Origin: Halocaridina rubra
Lineage: Eukaryota; Arthropoda; Malacostraca; Decapoda; Atyidae
Direction: 5' to 3'
Assembly: GCA_037179515.1 (NCBI GenBank)
Contig: JAXCGZ010007560.1
Location: 106,001 to 170,000, forward strand
Length of the DNA stretch: 64,000 nt
Position 1 is the first letter of the stretch. Each line of letters opens with the position of its first letter. A program made the translations under genes and the position numbers. The notes beneath the pieces are model-generated. The model was given only the letters and a program-made list of their open reading frames with translations, made no database searches and had not been told where the DNA came from. Positions 10,251-23,842 of this stretch are shown here, in pieces.

Positions 10251-10490
10251 TCAGGTTATATCCACCTCTCCTTGATCTTCATCTTCATCTTCTTCATCCA
10301 CGACAGGTAAAAATTCCTGTTCTGCCTCCGGGATACTAATGTTAGCTGTGCTGCCCATTGGAGGATCTCGTCTGAACTGTTCTGAAGCAATGGTATAAGG
10401 TAATTCTTGAGGGAAGACTTCCTCCCAGTAGATATCCTGAATGAGTTCCGGATGTTCATTATGCATTTCATCCACGATCAAATAGGATAT
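10251..10490 (-). CDS. BEST: bestrophin, last recognised exon (C-terminal part)
   Basis: The acceptor (ATATTGCAG) is at 10491-10492 and the frame continues directly from the previous exon (phase 0). The exon encodes 79 residues and a TGA at 10253-10251. ISYLIVDEMHNEHPEL matches the conserved bestrophin segment after the Ca2+ clasp, and RDPPMGSTANIS matches the family's MGSTxNIS region. The end is a run of Asp/Glu (VVDEEDEDEDQGEVDIT). Many animal bestrophins have a long variable tail beyond this point, so this is either a short isoform or an alternative last exon. A weak GAG|GTGGAT donor lies just before the stop. Confidence 0.9.
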   Translation of the reverse strand: MSYLIVDEMHNEHPELIQDIYWEEVFPQELPYTIASEQFRRDPPMGSTANISIPEAEQEFLPVVDEEDEDEDQGEVDIT

Positions 10491-10870
10491 CTGCAATATG
10501 TAAGCAAATATGAATATCAATGCTCAATAAGAAAGTATACTTTTTCATTTAAATTTCCTATATATACTTTGCTTTTCCCTATGAATTTGAATATACTTAC
10601 TTTCCATCTTAACGTGAGAGGTTTATAATCATATACTTATATAGTACATTAGAACCTCGCTTTATGTCGTTTTGATTTTATGGCAGCCTTTCTTAATGAG
10701 ACAGAAATATAAAATATGCCCTATGTCAGTATCTACAACTTTTACGTTGGTCAGTTTAAGAAAAAAAAATGGCCTGGAAATAATAAAAAAAAGTGCAAAA
10801 TCTCAAAAACAAACGGTAAAACATAAAATAAAGCATGCTGATGACAGAGCTTCGTAATTTCAGTTAATAG

Positions 10871-11216
10871 GAACTAGCAGAAAGTTGGAGGATATGGTGA
10901 CAGTTTTCCAATTCCTTCATGGTTTTGACGCAGTGGATAAGGGGTGTTATAGAGATACGGCTGGCACTAGAACTAGAGGTCAAAGTTTCAAGCATCGTAA
11001 AAAAAAAAAAAAAACTTTATAGGATGTAAGGATGTACTTTTTGGTGAAATAGTAGTTGATAATTAAATTTCACTATGTGATGAAACAGCAAATGCTTAAC
11101 GGATTCATAGCTGTAAGGATATATATGATATGTGTTCGTGAGTTAATAATGAAAAAGACCAGCAGACGCTGAATTACGAGCATAGGGCTCCTTCCCGTGA
11201 GCCCAATTAGGTAAAT
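10871..11216 (+). mobile_element. LINE-A copy A6, old diverged 3' fragment
   Basis: The fragment can be aligned to the last ~90 codons of LINE-A ORF2 (GGATATGGTGACAGT..., ACTAGAACTAGAGGTCA...), then the 3' UTR with a decayed stem-loop (TTACGAGCAT...CCTTCCCGT) and the tail CAATTAGGTAA. Many substitutions, an A-run expansion at 10998-11012 and stops mark it as much older than most other copies. It lies inside a bestrophin intron, on the opposite strand to the gene. Confidence 0.85.
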
Positions 11217-11433
11217 ATACGAGTAAGTAGGCAAGGATCTTTGTCGAGAGACACGAGAGCCATAGCCAGTTTAGCCTCACTGCATCATCTCATGGCAACC
11301 ACTCCCACTCCCACAAGTCCCCTTTTACAGCACTGAACAGGTATATAAGTAAAATACTATTTAATGAATATTATTATCAGTCATCAACAGCAATATAAAG
11401 TATTATCAAAAACTCCATAGAGTAAGTTTATAG

Positions 11434-11562
<129 letters not shown>

Positions 11563-11584
11563 GTTTGCCCACCCTAATCCTTAC

Positions 11585-11818
11585 CGTGAAATTTCTGTCC
11601 ACGAGCCAGTTTACTTCAAAGTCATCATCATCTTCACCAAATGGGTTGACCAATGACTCGGCTACTTTCAGCCACCCCATGTAGAAGAAAAACTGTAGAA
11701 AATTAAATACTGGAAAGTAGAAATCAATATCATTGTATGGGTACTTCTGCTTGGGATCGAGAAATTGCCGACCCATGATGGTGGAGAGGAAGAAGGAATA
11801 TACTGCTAACGTTACAAC
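11585..11818 (-). CDS. BEST: bestrophin exon with Ca2+ clasp
   Basis: This 234-bp exon encodes 78 residues in phase 0 at both ends (acceptor TTTATAACAG, donor GTAAGG). It starts [11 protein letters not shown], completing the transmembrane segment begun in the previous exon, and runs through [28 protein letters not shown] and [11 protein letters not shown] to VDRNFT. The [11 protein letters not shown] run is the acidic Ca2+-clasp signature of animal bestrophins and is fully intact. The hydrophobic [10 protein letters not shown] part forms part of the membrane domain in known structures. There are no stops or frame breaks. Confidence 0.96.
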
Positions 11819-12011
11819 CTGTTATAAAAAAAAAAAACTATATTAGGTAATAATATTTAACCATAAAAATATAGGACAGAAAATACCTCACTAGCATGAA
11901 AGCAAATTTCTTTTCTTGACAGAGGACAGCTTAGGAAGGAGTGAGGATATGCTAGGAATAATGCAAACTAGATATATCCACCTTGCCAGTCGAATCAAGG
12001 CATGGCAACAG

Positions 12012-12900
<889 letters not shown>

Positions 12901-12940
12901 AAACTTGTTGCAAGAGGCTAGAAGGTAAATGAGGTAAGAA

Positions 12941-13581
12941 ATGAAGAAACAAATATTTTTTTTTATTTCAGTTTTTTCAAGCCAAAGGGGAGATACAGAA
13001 AATAATGACAGAAGATCAGAGGATGCGGTCTCATTAAGACTGCTGCACACAGAGACTAAGTTGAGTGAGGACATAAACAGTGTCACAGTTTTTCCTAAGG
13101 GCTTCAGAATATTAAGGGTTGAAAGATTTGGGGGGACTGGTGGAGGGATAGCACTGCTCATAAGTGAAAGGATTCAAGTTGAAGAAATAAACTTGGCTAT
13201 AGAAAGTGAGTTCAAGGAATTTCTTGTTGCTCGCATAAATACTGGGTCAGAGAGCATTATAATAACAGTTGTATATAACCCACCAAGGAACCAAAATAGG
13301 CTAGAAGTTTATGAGGAAAGTCATATAGGTACTATTGAAGTCATAAACTCAGTTGTTAACATGGCACGGGAGAGAAAATGTAGGATTTTGATTATGGGAG
13401 ATTTTAATCATAAAGAGATAGATTGGATAACTCTTGACCCACACAGTGGTGAGGACTCATTCGGGGCAAGATTCCTAGATTGCGTACAAGGGAATTTCCT
13501 ACACCATCATGTAATGAAACCAACGAGGGCCAGGGGTGGGGATGAGCCATCACTACTTGATCTAGTATTCACAGATAATGT
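12941..13581 (+). pseudogene. LINE-A ORF2 endonuclease part, copy A7
   Basis: An open frame covers the AP-endonuclease: ETKLSEDINS, GGTGGGIALLISER, VVYNPPRNQN, RILIMGDFNHKEIDW and LDLVFTDN. The catalytic GDFN Asp/Asn are present. An internal deletion removes about 28 residues before ETKLSED, including the N-terminal TNADG part of the endonuclease fold. The frame is cut at 13582 by the LINE-B fragment. Confidence 0.85.
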
Positions 13582-14260
13582 TTTTTATTTTATTTTTTTT
13601 TAAGAGTGTGACACCGGGACAGGCAGAAACTGCCCTCATCAACAAAGGCCCGGGTACGAGATAATACCAAGACGAAGGAAAAGAAAAAGGTTAAGGGAAA
13701 GGCAGAGATGAGGTAATGTCACACAAAGGAAAACGACAGACAGAAAAAAACAGTCAAAGTAAAGAGGACCCAGCGATATGGAGGTCTAGACTCTGAGATG
13801 ACGATAGATCTGCTTTTTGAAGGATGAAAGGTCATAAGAATTAGAAAAGACAGAAGGAGGAAGAGAGTTCCAGAGTCTGGAGGTAGATGGGAAGAAGCAG
13901 TTGCTGCACCGACCAATCCGCGAGCTACAAATCTCCACACAGTAGCAGCGATGGAAGTAGTAGTGATAGAAAAGCGAAAGGGAAGATACCTTACGGCGAA
14001 GAGAGAGAGAATCCAGGTTAGAAGTAATGAGTCTGACTGCCTTAGATTCAACCCTATCAAGAAGATAAGTAAAGGAAGAAACACCCCAGATGTGTGAGCA
14101 TTATTCTAAGCAGGGGCAGATAAGTTTGTAAATTTTAAGTAACTGCAATGAGGAAAAGTAATAACGAAAACGAAACAAAACCCCCAATTTTTTGGATGAA
14201 GATTTAGAAATTTGGATTATGTGATTCCTCCAAGACAAGTTAGAGGCTATATGGATTCCT
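13582..14260 (-). mobile_element. LINE-B 3' fragment inserted in LINE-A copy A7
   Basis: On the minus strand this reads the C-terminal end and 3' UTR of LINE-B, matching 32487-33235 of this window (for example KVSSLSLFYHYYFHRCC-like and DSGTLFLLLSFL segments). Its A-rich 3' end is at 13582-13600. The flanks are AATGT at 13577-13581 and AATGT at 14261-14265, a 5-bp target duplication, and the LINE-A sequence continues exactly across (ACAGATAATGT|GTTGG). Confidence 0.88.
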
Positions 14261-16359
14261 AATGTGTTGGATATTGAAAATATTGAGTATGAACCACCAA
14301 TTGGAAAGAGTGACCACTGTGTGTTGTTGATGGAGTCTATCATTGAAGATATTCTGCCTGAGAGTAGAGGCACTGAGGACATGAGGAGGAACTATCCGAA
14401 AGGAAATTACATCAAAATGAATGAGCTTTTTGCAGTTATTGACTGGAGAACCTTATTTTACAACAAATCTGTACAAGAAATGTATGACATCTTTTGGGAG
14501 AAATATGGGAAGATAATGGATTGCTGCATACCTGTCACCAAAGTAGGTGTAATTCATGCCAGAGAGAAATGGTTTGATAATGAGTGTAAAAGAGCTAAGG
14601 AGTGGAGAGACAAATGCTGGAAAATGTATAGGAGGAGAAAAAACATAAATGCCTGGCAAACCTACAAAAGAGCAAGAAATGGCTACCTAAGTAAAAGGAG
14701 AGAGGCAGAGAGAGACTATGAGAGGGACATCACCATGAAGGCTAAAGAAAATCCCAAGCTTTACCACAGCTTTATCAGAGGAAAACTGAAGGTAAAAGAA
14801 CAGTTTTTAAGGCTAAAGAGAGCGGATGGAAGCATCACTGAGACGGATGAAGAGATCTGCAAAGAATTGAACAAGGAGTTTCAGTCAATATTTACAGTAG
14901 AAAATACCCCACCCCCTCAGATTGCAGAGATAGAAGCTCAAGGGCCGGTATTAGAGAACATCAACCTTACAGCCACAGAGGTATGCATATTTAAAAAGTC
15001 ACTGGAGTCAGGGGAGATTCCAAGATGCTGGAAACAAGCAAATGTGATACCTATCTTCAAAAAGGGAAGGAGGGATACGGCTCTGAACTATAGACCAGTT
15101 TCCTTGACCAGCATAGTTTGCAAAGTTATAGAGCAACTACTAAGGAAACATATCTCTCTTCACTTGAAATCTTTCAACTTTTTGTCAGTGAGGCAACATG
15201 GCTTCAGAGAAGGTAGATCAACAGTAACAAACTTATTAGAATTTTATGATGAGGTAAGCCAAATCTTACAGGAAAGAGAGGGCTGGGCAGATTGCATATT
15301 CCTCGACTTGCAGAGAGCGTTTGACACTGTTCCACATGGGAGACTTATTAGGAAGCTGCAAGCAATGGCTAGAATAGGTGGAAATGTCTTGGAATGGATA
15401 AAAACTTACTTAGAAGGAAGGGAACAGAGGGTTAGAGTAAGATACTCAGTGTCTGAATGTTGAAGGGTTAGTAGTGGAGTTCCACAGGGTTCAGTTTTAG
15501 GGCCACTTTTGTTCCTTGTATATGTAAATGACCTACCAGAGTCTGTAAATTCATTCATGAATATGTTTGCAGATAATGCAAAGATTGTGAAGAAAGTAAA
15601 AAACGAGAACAATGGTAGAGAACTTCAGGAAGATCTAAATAGTCTGCATGAGTGGTCAGAAAAGTGGCTAATGAACTTCAATACTTCAAAATGTAAGGTA
15701 ATGAGAATGGGTACAAGTGCAAGAAGGCCCAAGCTTGACTACTCGGTGGCTGGAGTACAACTTCAAGAGACAGAAAATGAGAGAGATCTGGGAGTAAACA
15801 TGCTGGCAGATTTGTATCCAGAAATACATATAAATGGCATAGTAAGGGCAGCATATGCATTCTTATCAAATGTAAGGGTAGCCTTCAGGCACATGGACAA
15901 GGATATGTTCAAAAATATTTATGTAACCTATGTGAGGCCAAAACTCGAATATGCAGCCCCTTTTTGGAATCCACACTTGAAAAAGCACATAGCTAAGCTT
16001 GAAAAAGTTCAAAGACATGCCACAAAACTGGTGCCAGAATACGCAATCTCAGTTATGATGAGAGGCTGAGGGAATTAGACTTGCCATCACTCGAAGCTAG
16101 AAGATTGAGGGGGGATATGGTGACAGTCTTTAAATTCCTTCATGGTTATGATAGAGTGGATAGGAATCGATATTTTGATATGGCTGGCTCTAGAACTAGA
16201 GGTCATAGTTTGAAGCTTCGTAAGAAAACTTGTTTGCAGGATGTAAGGAAATACTTTATCAGTGTAAGAGTAGTTGATAATTGGAGTTGGCTAAGCGAGG
16301 AGGTAGTTAAAGCTATCTCAATCCATAGTTTTAAGGACAGGTATGATAAGTATCAGTAA
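14261..16359 (+). pseudogene. LINE-A ORF2 remainder (linker plus reverse transcriptase), copy A7
   Basis: A 399-codon frame (14264-15463) covers the end of the endonuclease (GKSDHCVLL), the basic linker and the RT fingers/palm (NYRPVSLTSIVCKV, DLQRAFDTVPH). An in-frame deletion near 14986 removes ~40 residues of the RT N-terminus. A stop at 15461 precedes the next frame (15509-16069, VYVNDLPESV, MFADNAKI). The catalytic FADD is changed to FADN. A last 92-codon frame gives the C-terminus to 16359. Confidence 0.88.
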
Positions 16360-16434
16360 GTATAAAATGGAACCGATCAGGAGACGGGAAGATACGAGCT
16401 TTGGGCTCTTTCCCGTAAACACAATTAGGTAGTT

Positions 16435-19263
16435 ACACAAATGCTAATAGAATAGCTGGTAAGGCAGTAGAATTAAAGGATAGTATTTGCAACAGTAAGG
16501 CAGATATAGTAGCGGTAACAAAGAATAAGATAAGTGAGGATGTAAACAGTCTCACAGTTTTTCCTATGGGCTTCAGAATTTTAATTGAAAGATCTGAAAA
16601 GACTGGTGGAGGGATAGCCCTGCTCATAAGTGAAAAACTTTAGCTTTAAGAAATAAACCTTGCTATAGAAAGTGAGATCAAGGAATTTCTTGTTGTTCTC
16701 ATACATACTGGGTCAGCGAGAATTAAAATAACTGTTGTATAACTCCCACCAAGGAACCAGACTAGAAGTTTATGAGGAAAGTCATATAGGTAATACTGAA
16801 GTTACAAACTAAGTTGTTAACATTGCAAGTGAGAGAATATGTAGAATTTTTTATAATGGGATATTTTAATCATAGAGGGATACATTATCTAAATTTTGGG
16901 CCACACAGTGGTGAGGACTCATTTGGGGCAAGATTCCTAGAAGGTGTTCAAGTAAGTTTTATACACCAACATGTACTGGAATCAACAAGGGCAAGGGGTG
17001 AGGATGAGCCATCGATGCTTGATCTAGTATTCACATGTAATGGGCTGGATATTGAAAAAATGGAGTATGAACCACCAATTGGAAAGAGCGACCACTGTGT
17101 GTTGTTGATGTGGTATATCATCGAAGATGTTCTACTTAAAAGTAGAGGCACTGAGGACACGAGGAGGAACTAACTGAAAGGAGATTACATAGAAATTAAT
17201 GAGTTGTTTGGAGTAATTGACTGGAGGACCTTATTTAGCAACAAATATGTACAAGAGATGTACAACATCTTTTGTGAGGAATATGGGAAGATAGTGGATT
17301 GTTGCATACCTTCCACCAAAATAGGAATTATTCATGCCAGAGAGAAATGATTCAATAATGAGTGTAAGAGAGCTAAGGAGTGGCGAGACATATGCTGGAA
17401 AAGGCATTGAAGGAGAAAAATCATAAATGCCTAGCAGATTTATAAAAGAGCAAGAAATGGTTACCTAAGTAAAACATGAGAGGCAGAGAGAGACTATGAA
17501 AGGATATTTACCAGAAAGGAAAAAGAATATCTCAAACTTTTCCACAGCTTTATCGGAATACAACTGAAGGCCAAAGAACAGGTTTTAAAGCTAAAGAGAG
17601 CAGAAGAAAGCATCACTCAGACGGATGAAGAGATCTGCGAAGAATTGAATAAGGTGTTTCAGTCAGTATTTACAGCAGCAAATACCCCCCCCCCCTCCTC
17701 AGACTGCAGAGAAAGGAGCTCATGGGCCGGTATTAGAGAACATCATGTTTTCAGCCACAGAGGTATGCAAAACGCTGATGGAGTTAGATGGCCATAAGGT
17801 TACAGGTCCTGATTATATATCCCCTTATGTACTTGAGAAATGCCCTATATCAATATCGACGGCTCTATGTATAATATTTTAAAAGTTGCTGGAATCTGGG
17901 GAGATTCCAAGATGCTGGAAACCAGGAAATGTGTTACCTCTCTTCAAAAAGGGAAGGAGGGATATGGCTCTAAAGTATAGACCTATTTCCTTGACCAGCA
18001 TAGTTTGCAAAGTTATGGAGAAACTACTATGAAAACACATCTCTCTTCACTTGGAATCCTTCAACTTTTTGTCAATGAGACAACATGGCTTTAGAGAAAG
18101 TAGATCAATAGTGACAAACTTATTAGAATTTAATGATGAGGTAAGCCGAATCTTACAAGAAAGAGAGGGCTGGGCAGATTGCTTGTTCTTAGATTTCCAG
18201 AAGGCATTTGACACGGTCCCACACGGGAGACTTATTAAAAAGCTACGAGAGTAGATGGAAATGTCTTATAATGGATAACAACTTTCTTAGAAGGACGGGA
18301 ACAGGGGGTTAGAGTAAGACTCTCAGTGTCTGAATGGAGAAGGGTTAGTAGCAGAGATCCACAGGGTTCTGTTTTCAGGCTACTTTTCTTCCATGTATAT
18401 GTAACTGACCAACCAGAGTCTGTAAATTCATTCATGAATATGTTTGCAGATAATGCAATGATTGTGAAGAAAGTAAGAGACGAGAACAATGGTAGAGAAC
18501 TTCCGGAAGACCTAAATTGTCTGCATGATTGGTCAGAATAAAGGCTAATGAAATTAAATATTTCTAAATGTAAGGAAATGAGAATGGGTACAAGTGTGTG
18601 CAGGCCCAAGCTTGACTACTCAATAGCAGGAGCAGAACTTCAAGAGACAAAGAATGAGAGAGATCTAGTAGTAAACATACTGGCCGATTTGTCTCCGGAA
18701 ATGAATATAAATGGCATAGTAAGGGCAGCATATGCTTTCTTAGCAAATGTTAGGATAGTCTTCTGGCACAAGGACAAGGAAATGTTCAGAAATATTTAAG
18801 TAACCTATGTGAGACCAAAGCTTGAATATGCAACCTCCTTTTGGAATTCACACTTGAAAATGAACATACTTAATTTGGAAAAAGTTCAAAAACATGCCAC
18901 GAAAATGGTACCAGATATATGCAGTCTCAGTTATGAGGAAAGGCTGCGGGAATTAGACTTACCATCACTCGAAGCTAGAAGAATGAGGGAGGATATGGTG
19001 CCGGTTTTTAAATTCCTTCATGGCTATAACTAGAGGTCATAGTTTGAAGCTTCATAAGAAAACTTCTTTGCAGGATGTAGGGAAGTACTTTTTTCATGTA
19101 AGAGTAGTTGATGATTGGAATTCGCTAAGCGAGGAGGTAAATAATGCTATCACAGTCCATAGTTTTAGGGACAAGTATGGTAAGTATCAGTGAGTAAAAA
19201 ACGAAACCGACCAGGAGACGGGGAGTTACGACCATGGGGCTCTTTCCTGTAAACACAATTAGG
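16435..19263 (+). mobile_element. LINE-A copy A8, old ORF2 copy
   Basis: It starts at the endonuclease N-terminus (ACAAATGCTAATAGAATAGCTGG) and runs to the 3' UTR stem-loop and CAATTAGG near 19263. All the ORF2 landmarks can be followed (GPHSGEDSFG, GKSDHCVLL, MRQHGFRES, FQKAFDTVPH, FADNAMIVKK), but there are many frameshifts and stops (for example 17171, 17350, 18031, 18250, 18540, 18798). It is clearly older than neighbouring A7. ORF1 is absent. Confidence 0.9.
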
Positions 19264-19700
19264 ATCTTACATTGCCCATTCCCTCTTGTAAGGGGGGTGC
19301 CCGAGCCAAGAAACGTGCATTCACCACGATCCACACATATCTCAACCACAACTCTTAGCTCCTTGGGGATAGAAGCCTGCCACATTCTCCGCCCTTCCAA
19401 CCTGAGGGAGGGGGGTTAAGAATACTTTCGCCATGTTCCCCTGCGTGTCGTAAAAATCAACTATACTGGGCAGAGCGGGGTGATTGGGAACCCCCTTCTC
19501 GGTATTTTTTCATCCTAGAGTGGCCAATAGTAACAATAAAAATAATTTTATTCATACGAGTTTCTTTACCTCGCTGACGACAGCATTGTGGCTAGAAATA
19601 ATAATAAAAAAAAGTTATCAAAATACCCTCCCCATCCTCACCTTTTCAGTTGACTGGCTGAAAAAAAGCATGTCTAGGGGAAAGGAACTGCTAGACCCTT
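19264..19700 (+). repeat. fragment of a dispersed repeat, probably a LINE 5' region
   Basis: The stretch contains CATGTTCCCCTGCGTGTCGT, similar in character to the sequence at 36770-36830 in LINE-C (GACATGCAGGGAATACGTTG on the other strand). Both look like the G-rich leader seen upstream of some crustacean LINE ORFs. No intact frame is present. The assignment is tentative. Confidence 0.4.
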
Positions 19701-20450
19701 AATAAGCTATTCCATTTGTTCCTTTTTATAGTATTCAAGGGTCGTGAGTTTGGAATTTATTTTCCTCTACCAATAGAGATATTCCCTTTAGTTACCTCCT
19801 AAAAGAAGCCGAGAATATGAGCAGATATATTTTTCCAAACCTCCTAGCTAAACTTAGTTTATATAGCAATACCAATAAATCACTATCATATTTACACGCA
19901 TTATGAATGCTAATTCTTAGTATAATCCATTTCAATACTTCAGGAATATTAATAAAGAATTATTTTTGTTTTTATTTTAAAGCTATATCAGCGAAACTTT
20001 CAGGCGCCCATAGCTTTAAAAAAAAAGAAGTAACAATTCCATAAAATTGATTTTGTAAGTTATCTTCAAATTGGTCCCGAATATGAACTTCTTGGCCAAT
20101 GTTATTACTGAATAACTCCACAAAAAAGAGAGAAACAACAGTTTTTATTTTGAAAATCTGTAATTCAAATATCTGCACTTTTTTAGGGCTTTCTAAAATG
20201 CTAATATTAACAAATCTTTTGAGAGGGCTCAAGTACATGAAGTAAAAGCATATGTGGCACTTATTTTTAAGTCCAATGATTTAGAGTAATAATTCAAATA
20301 ATAGATCCACTAGGTAGATACTGATAGAAAGTAAATTGACAGATGTATCCATGACGGTTTTGATCTACAGGAAATTTTTTTTTTAATAACAGCCAACATG
20401 ACTTTGTTATGTTAGGCCTTGAACACAGCTAATATGATATTCCACTGAGT
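19701..20450. other. intron sequence, nothing recognised
   Basis: AT-rich intronic DNA of the bestrophin gene. The only long frame (20238-19972, minus) has no recognisable features. Confidence 0.5.
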
Positions 20451-20499
20451 GGAAAAATGCTGTTAACCAAATACAAAATGGTACAAGGCGTTAAGAGAA

Positions 20500-21255
20500 G
20501 AGGCATATTTTTTCTGAACATCCAAGCAGCCAGTCATGGAAGACAACTTGCTAAACTTCGTACTGTGACCTCTATTGTAGAGACCCCATTTGTATTCCTC
20601 TTTCAATATCGTCAAAATTGTAGATTAAAAAAAAAATCATATAACCTTCTTATTCCTTTGCGATCATTTAGTGGTGAATCAAACTCTTTCTGGTTTTCAT
20701 CATAAAGAAGTTCTCCTATTTCCAGCGTCATCTTTGGAATATGACTGAACTTTTTTCCATTTGGAAACAGATTTTTAAGGTGTGAATTTCATAAGGGTGT
20801 TCTAAATGAAGCTTTAGGCCTAACATAATTCATATAATGCAGCTAAATATTTATTTGCTTGTATATCTAAAAGCTGCCTTTATGCTTTTAGGAAATCATA
20901 CCAATTACATACAATTCTGGAGACAAATATGATAATACTATGAACCCTAGATCGACTCTTTTTAATTTCCTCTCAAGCTCATGAATGCCAAAGATTGGTT
21001 ATCATACATTACTTTCCATTCTCATTACTTTGCATTCTGCAGTATTGATCCTCATTCACCACTTATCTGACAATTTATGTATACAATCAAGATATTACAT
21101 TTCTCCTCCACTAATTGCTCTCTCCTTACTCATTTTCTTCCACTAGACCTATCAAACCACACTTTTCATAACTTACAGTTTCCTACTAGGTCTCAAGTGG
21201 AACCCCTTCAAATGCTTTTTGGGTATCTAGGAATGTTCAAGATGCCCTGCCCCTC
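20500..21255 (-). mobile_element. LINE-A copy A9, ancient relative on minus strand
   Basis: Substitution-rich but collinear with LINE-A antisense sequence. CTGGAGACAAATATGATAAT..CCTAGATC corresponds to the DLSPE / NERDLGV region, CATTCTCATTACTTTGCATT to the KCKVMRM region, and GGTATCTAGGAATGTTCAAG to the FLDFQKAFD region. The order on the minus strand is right. No frame survives. It is either the oldest LINE-A copy here or a related subfamily. Confidence 0.75.
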
Positions 21256-22475
21256 CTTTTCTTACTTACTTCTTACTTCCACTCCCAGGTAGGCTCTTCA
21301 GCCTGTCAGTGGCATCAATCGTCTTTTCCATTTTCTTCTATCTTCAAATATTCACCTTCTTCTTCTATTGTTGGAAAGTCGTGCTCGTCTAAGACCTCTT
21401 CAACCGCATCTCGCCAACGTTTACGAGGTCTACCTCTAATTCTCCTTCCATCTGGCGTCCAATTCCACCTTCTCTTGGTAATTCGGTTCTCAACCATCCT
21501 CTCCAGATGTCTTAACTATGTCAACAGTCCCTATTCAGTTTTATTCCACATAGAAGCCACTCCTACCATTCTCCTTGTAGTTTCATTATAATTTTGTCTC
21601 TTCTTGTTTTCATTACAATAATTCTTAGGGTATTCATCACTGAGGCTTGGATACTACTTTTATCTTTGTTTGTCACGGTCTAGCTCTCTGATCCGTACAT
21701 CATTACAGTATTGGTGTAAGGACTCCTTCAAAAACGGCTCTTTTGACGTCATTAGGAACATTCGTATCTCTCACTATTGGATAGCGAGCACGAGCACATT
21801 TATTTTCTTAGCCTTTCCGTAATTTCAGCATTGCTTTTTGTTTGTAAAGATACAACCAAGAATTATGAATGATTCAGTTATCTTTATTTTGGTATTAATT
21901 ATTCCTGTATTTATTGGTTCTTGGGGTTCCTTAATAACATTTAATATATATGTTTTCGCTATATTCATTCTCAGACCCGCATCTCTTAAGCATGCATTAA
22001 AACAACCAAGGCTCTCCCAAGTTTATCTGTATATGTTAAAAATGCCATATCACCGGCAAAAATCATATCTCCAGTTATATTTTTGCTTTAAATCTTGAAT
22101 GACAGTATCCATATATGCTATAAAAAGGAGCGGTGACAGGACGCTTCCCTGTATAACACCAGTTGTCACTCGAAACTATTTTTCACTGTTGTACCCTGAG
22201 CTTACATTATTAAGGCATGGTTCATATGTGCTTCCCAGTCTATGATCTGTTTCATATACTTCTCTTAGACACTTCCATAATTTATTTCTTGGTACAAAAT
22301 TGAAAGCATTCTCCAGATCTATAAATGCTATGTATAGTTGCCTATTAAATTCCCATGATTCAATAACTACCCTTGGAATGAAGAGAAGAACTGGTGTTCT
22401 TCGATCCTTTTTATATCCATAAGGTTCTTCAACTAGTTGAGGCTCTATAACATTTCGTGCTCTCTTTTCGAAGAT

Positions 22476-22675
22476 GTAGTCGCCGTGGCTCAGTCGGTAG
22501 CGTCTCCGACTCTGAGGCGTCAGGTCGAGGGTTCGCGCCCCGCCACGGTCTGAGGTTAGCAAAGGCATGCACTCAGCGTAAGGATTACATCTGCCAAAAC
22601 AAGTCCTTCGCAAGAAGGCAACCGTCCTACCCCTTGGTTGATAAGGGAGTCCGTGACGTAAAACCGGAACCGGAA
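22476..22675 (+). mobile_element. tRNA-derived SINE (type 1), copy 1
   Basis: A 200-bp element with a tRNA-like head: box A TGGCTCAGTCGG at 22486-22497 and box B GGTTCGCGCC at 22530-22539, enclosed by GCCGTGG...CCACGGTC. A ~130-bp body follows (GGTTAGCAAAGGCATGCACT...), and the end reads ACCGGAACCGGAA instead of poly-A. It is flanked by an identical 18-bp target duplication, TGCTCTCTTTTCGAAGAT, at 22458-22475 and 22676-22693. The internal pol III promoter may still be functional. Confidence 0.95.
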
Positions 22676-23842
22676 TGCTCTCTTTTCGAAGATACTTTTA
22701 TAAAGTTTGGCTGCATGACATATTAGTGTTATGCCCCTGTAATTCTCACATTTTCCAGAATCACCTCTGTTATTTCACTACCACACTTGTACCGTTCAAC
22801 TGGTATGTTATCATAGCCTGAATTGTTTTAATTTTCCATTTCCTTAAGGGAATTCTCAAATTCCTCCCATCTAAGATTATTAAGCCTGCTTTCTCAATGA
22901 AACTGAAAAAAAAAAAACATTCTCTTTTTCTTAATGTTCATCATGTGTTATTACATTTAGTAGTTAACAAAAATAGTCAGTCCATAATTTATTTAGCTCT
23001 CTTGCACTACCCATAATGCTTCCATGTTCATAGTTTATACTATACTGCTTTGTAGTATTCTTCCTATGTTCCTTAGCTAGTCCAAATATCCTCTTCATAT
23101 TTTGCTTTAAATCCTTCTAAAATGAGGTTTACTTCAAATGTAAATTTCCAATATGCGTGTTAAGACAAAACTGTCTTATCTTGAGTTATGTTGTCTCCAT
23201 GAAAAAGATGAATAAATCTTAGAGAATGAAAATCCATGCTTTAAATATTTCCTCAATATATTTGAAAGTTATACTAAAGTGATATTTCTCTTACGCATTC
23301 TTTAAGGACATGCCCAATGACCACCTGTTTCCGGTATCATTGATTCTCCCTAGATTTCAGTAACAAACCCTAAAATGATGTAAAGACTTACTAATAGTGA
23401 TGTACACATTTCTTAAGTACATTTTACTATGTATCATCAGATCCTACGGCATTAAGAATATCTAGTACTTTAATACTATATCAACTTGTAAAGATGAAAA
23501 GACATTGTTCAATAATATTGTAGTCTTTCTCTCACTTCCTCTACAGTGGGGGTACAGAATTCCCTACTGTAAACAAGAATTAAAACTAATAAATACACCA
23601 GAATTAAAACTAATTAATCAATCCCTCACAAAGTTCTTCATATGTCTCTAACCTTCAGTGACTTCTCAATATGCTTGTATAAAAAGAAATCCTTGTTCAA
23701 AATCTAAGTATTTTTCCTAAAATATTTTCTTTACTTTGTGGCTTAAGACTATTTCCGTCTCTTTATCAATGACCAAGTTCCACTATATTTCCCTTACATT
23801 TAAAATTCCCAATTGCAGCTACTACTTCTATTATACTTATAT

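Noticed and set aside
21315..21497. 60-codon minus-strand frame with RIRGRPRKRWRDAVEEVL as a small host gene
   Set aside because: This is the typical C-terminal segment of some LINE ORF2 proteins and is collinear with the rest of LINE-E.
22480..22550. A functional tRNA gene
   Set aside because: A and B boxes are good, but the sequence continues into a SINE body, has an 18-bp target duplication and occurs in several copies. It is a SINE head, not a tRNA gene.
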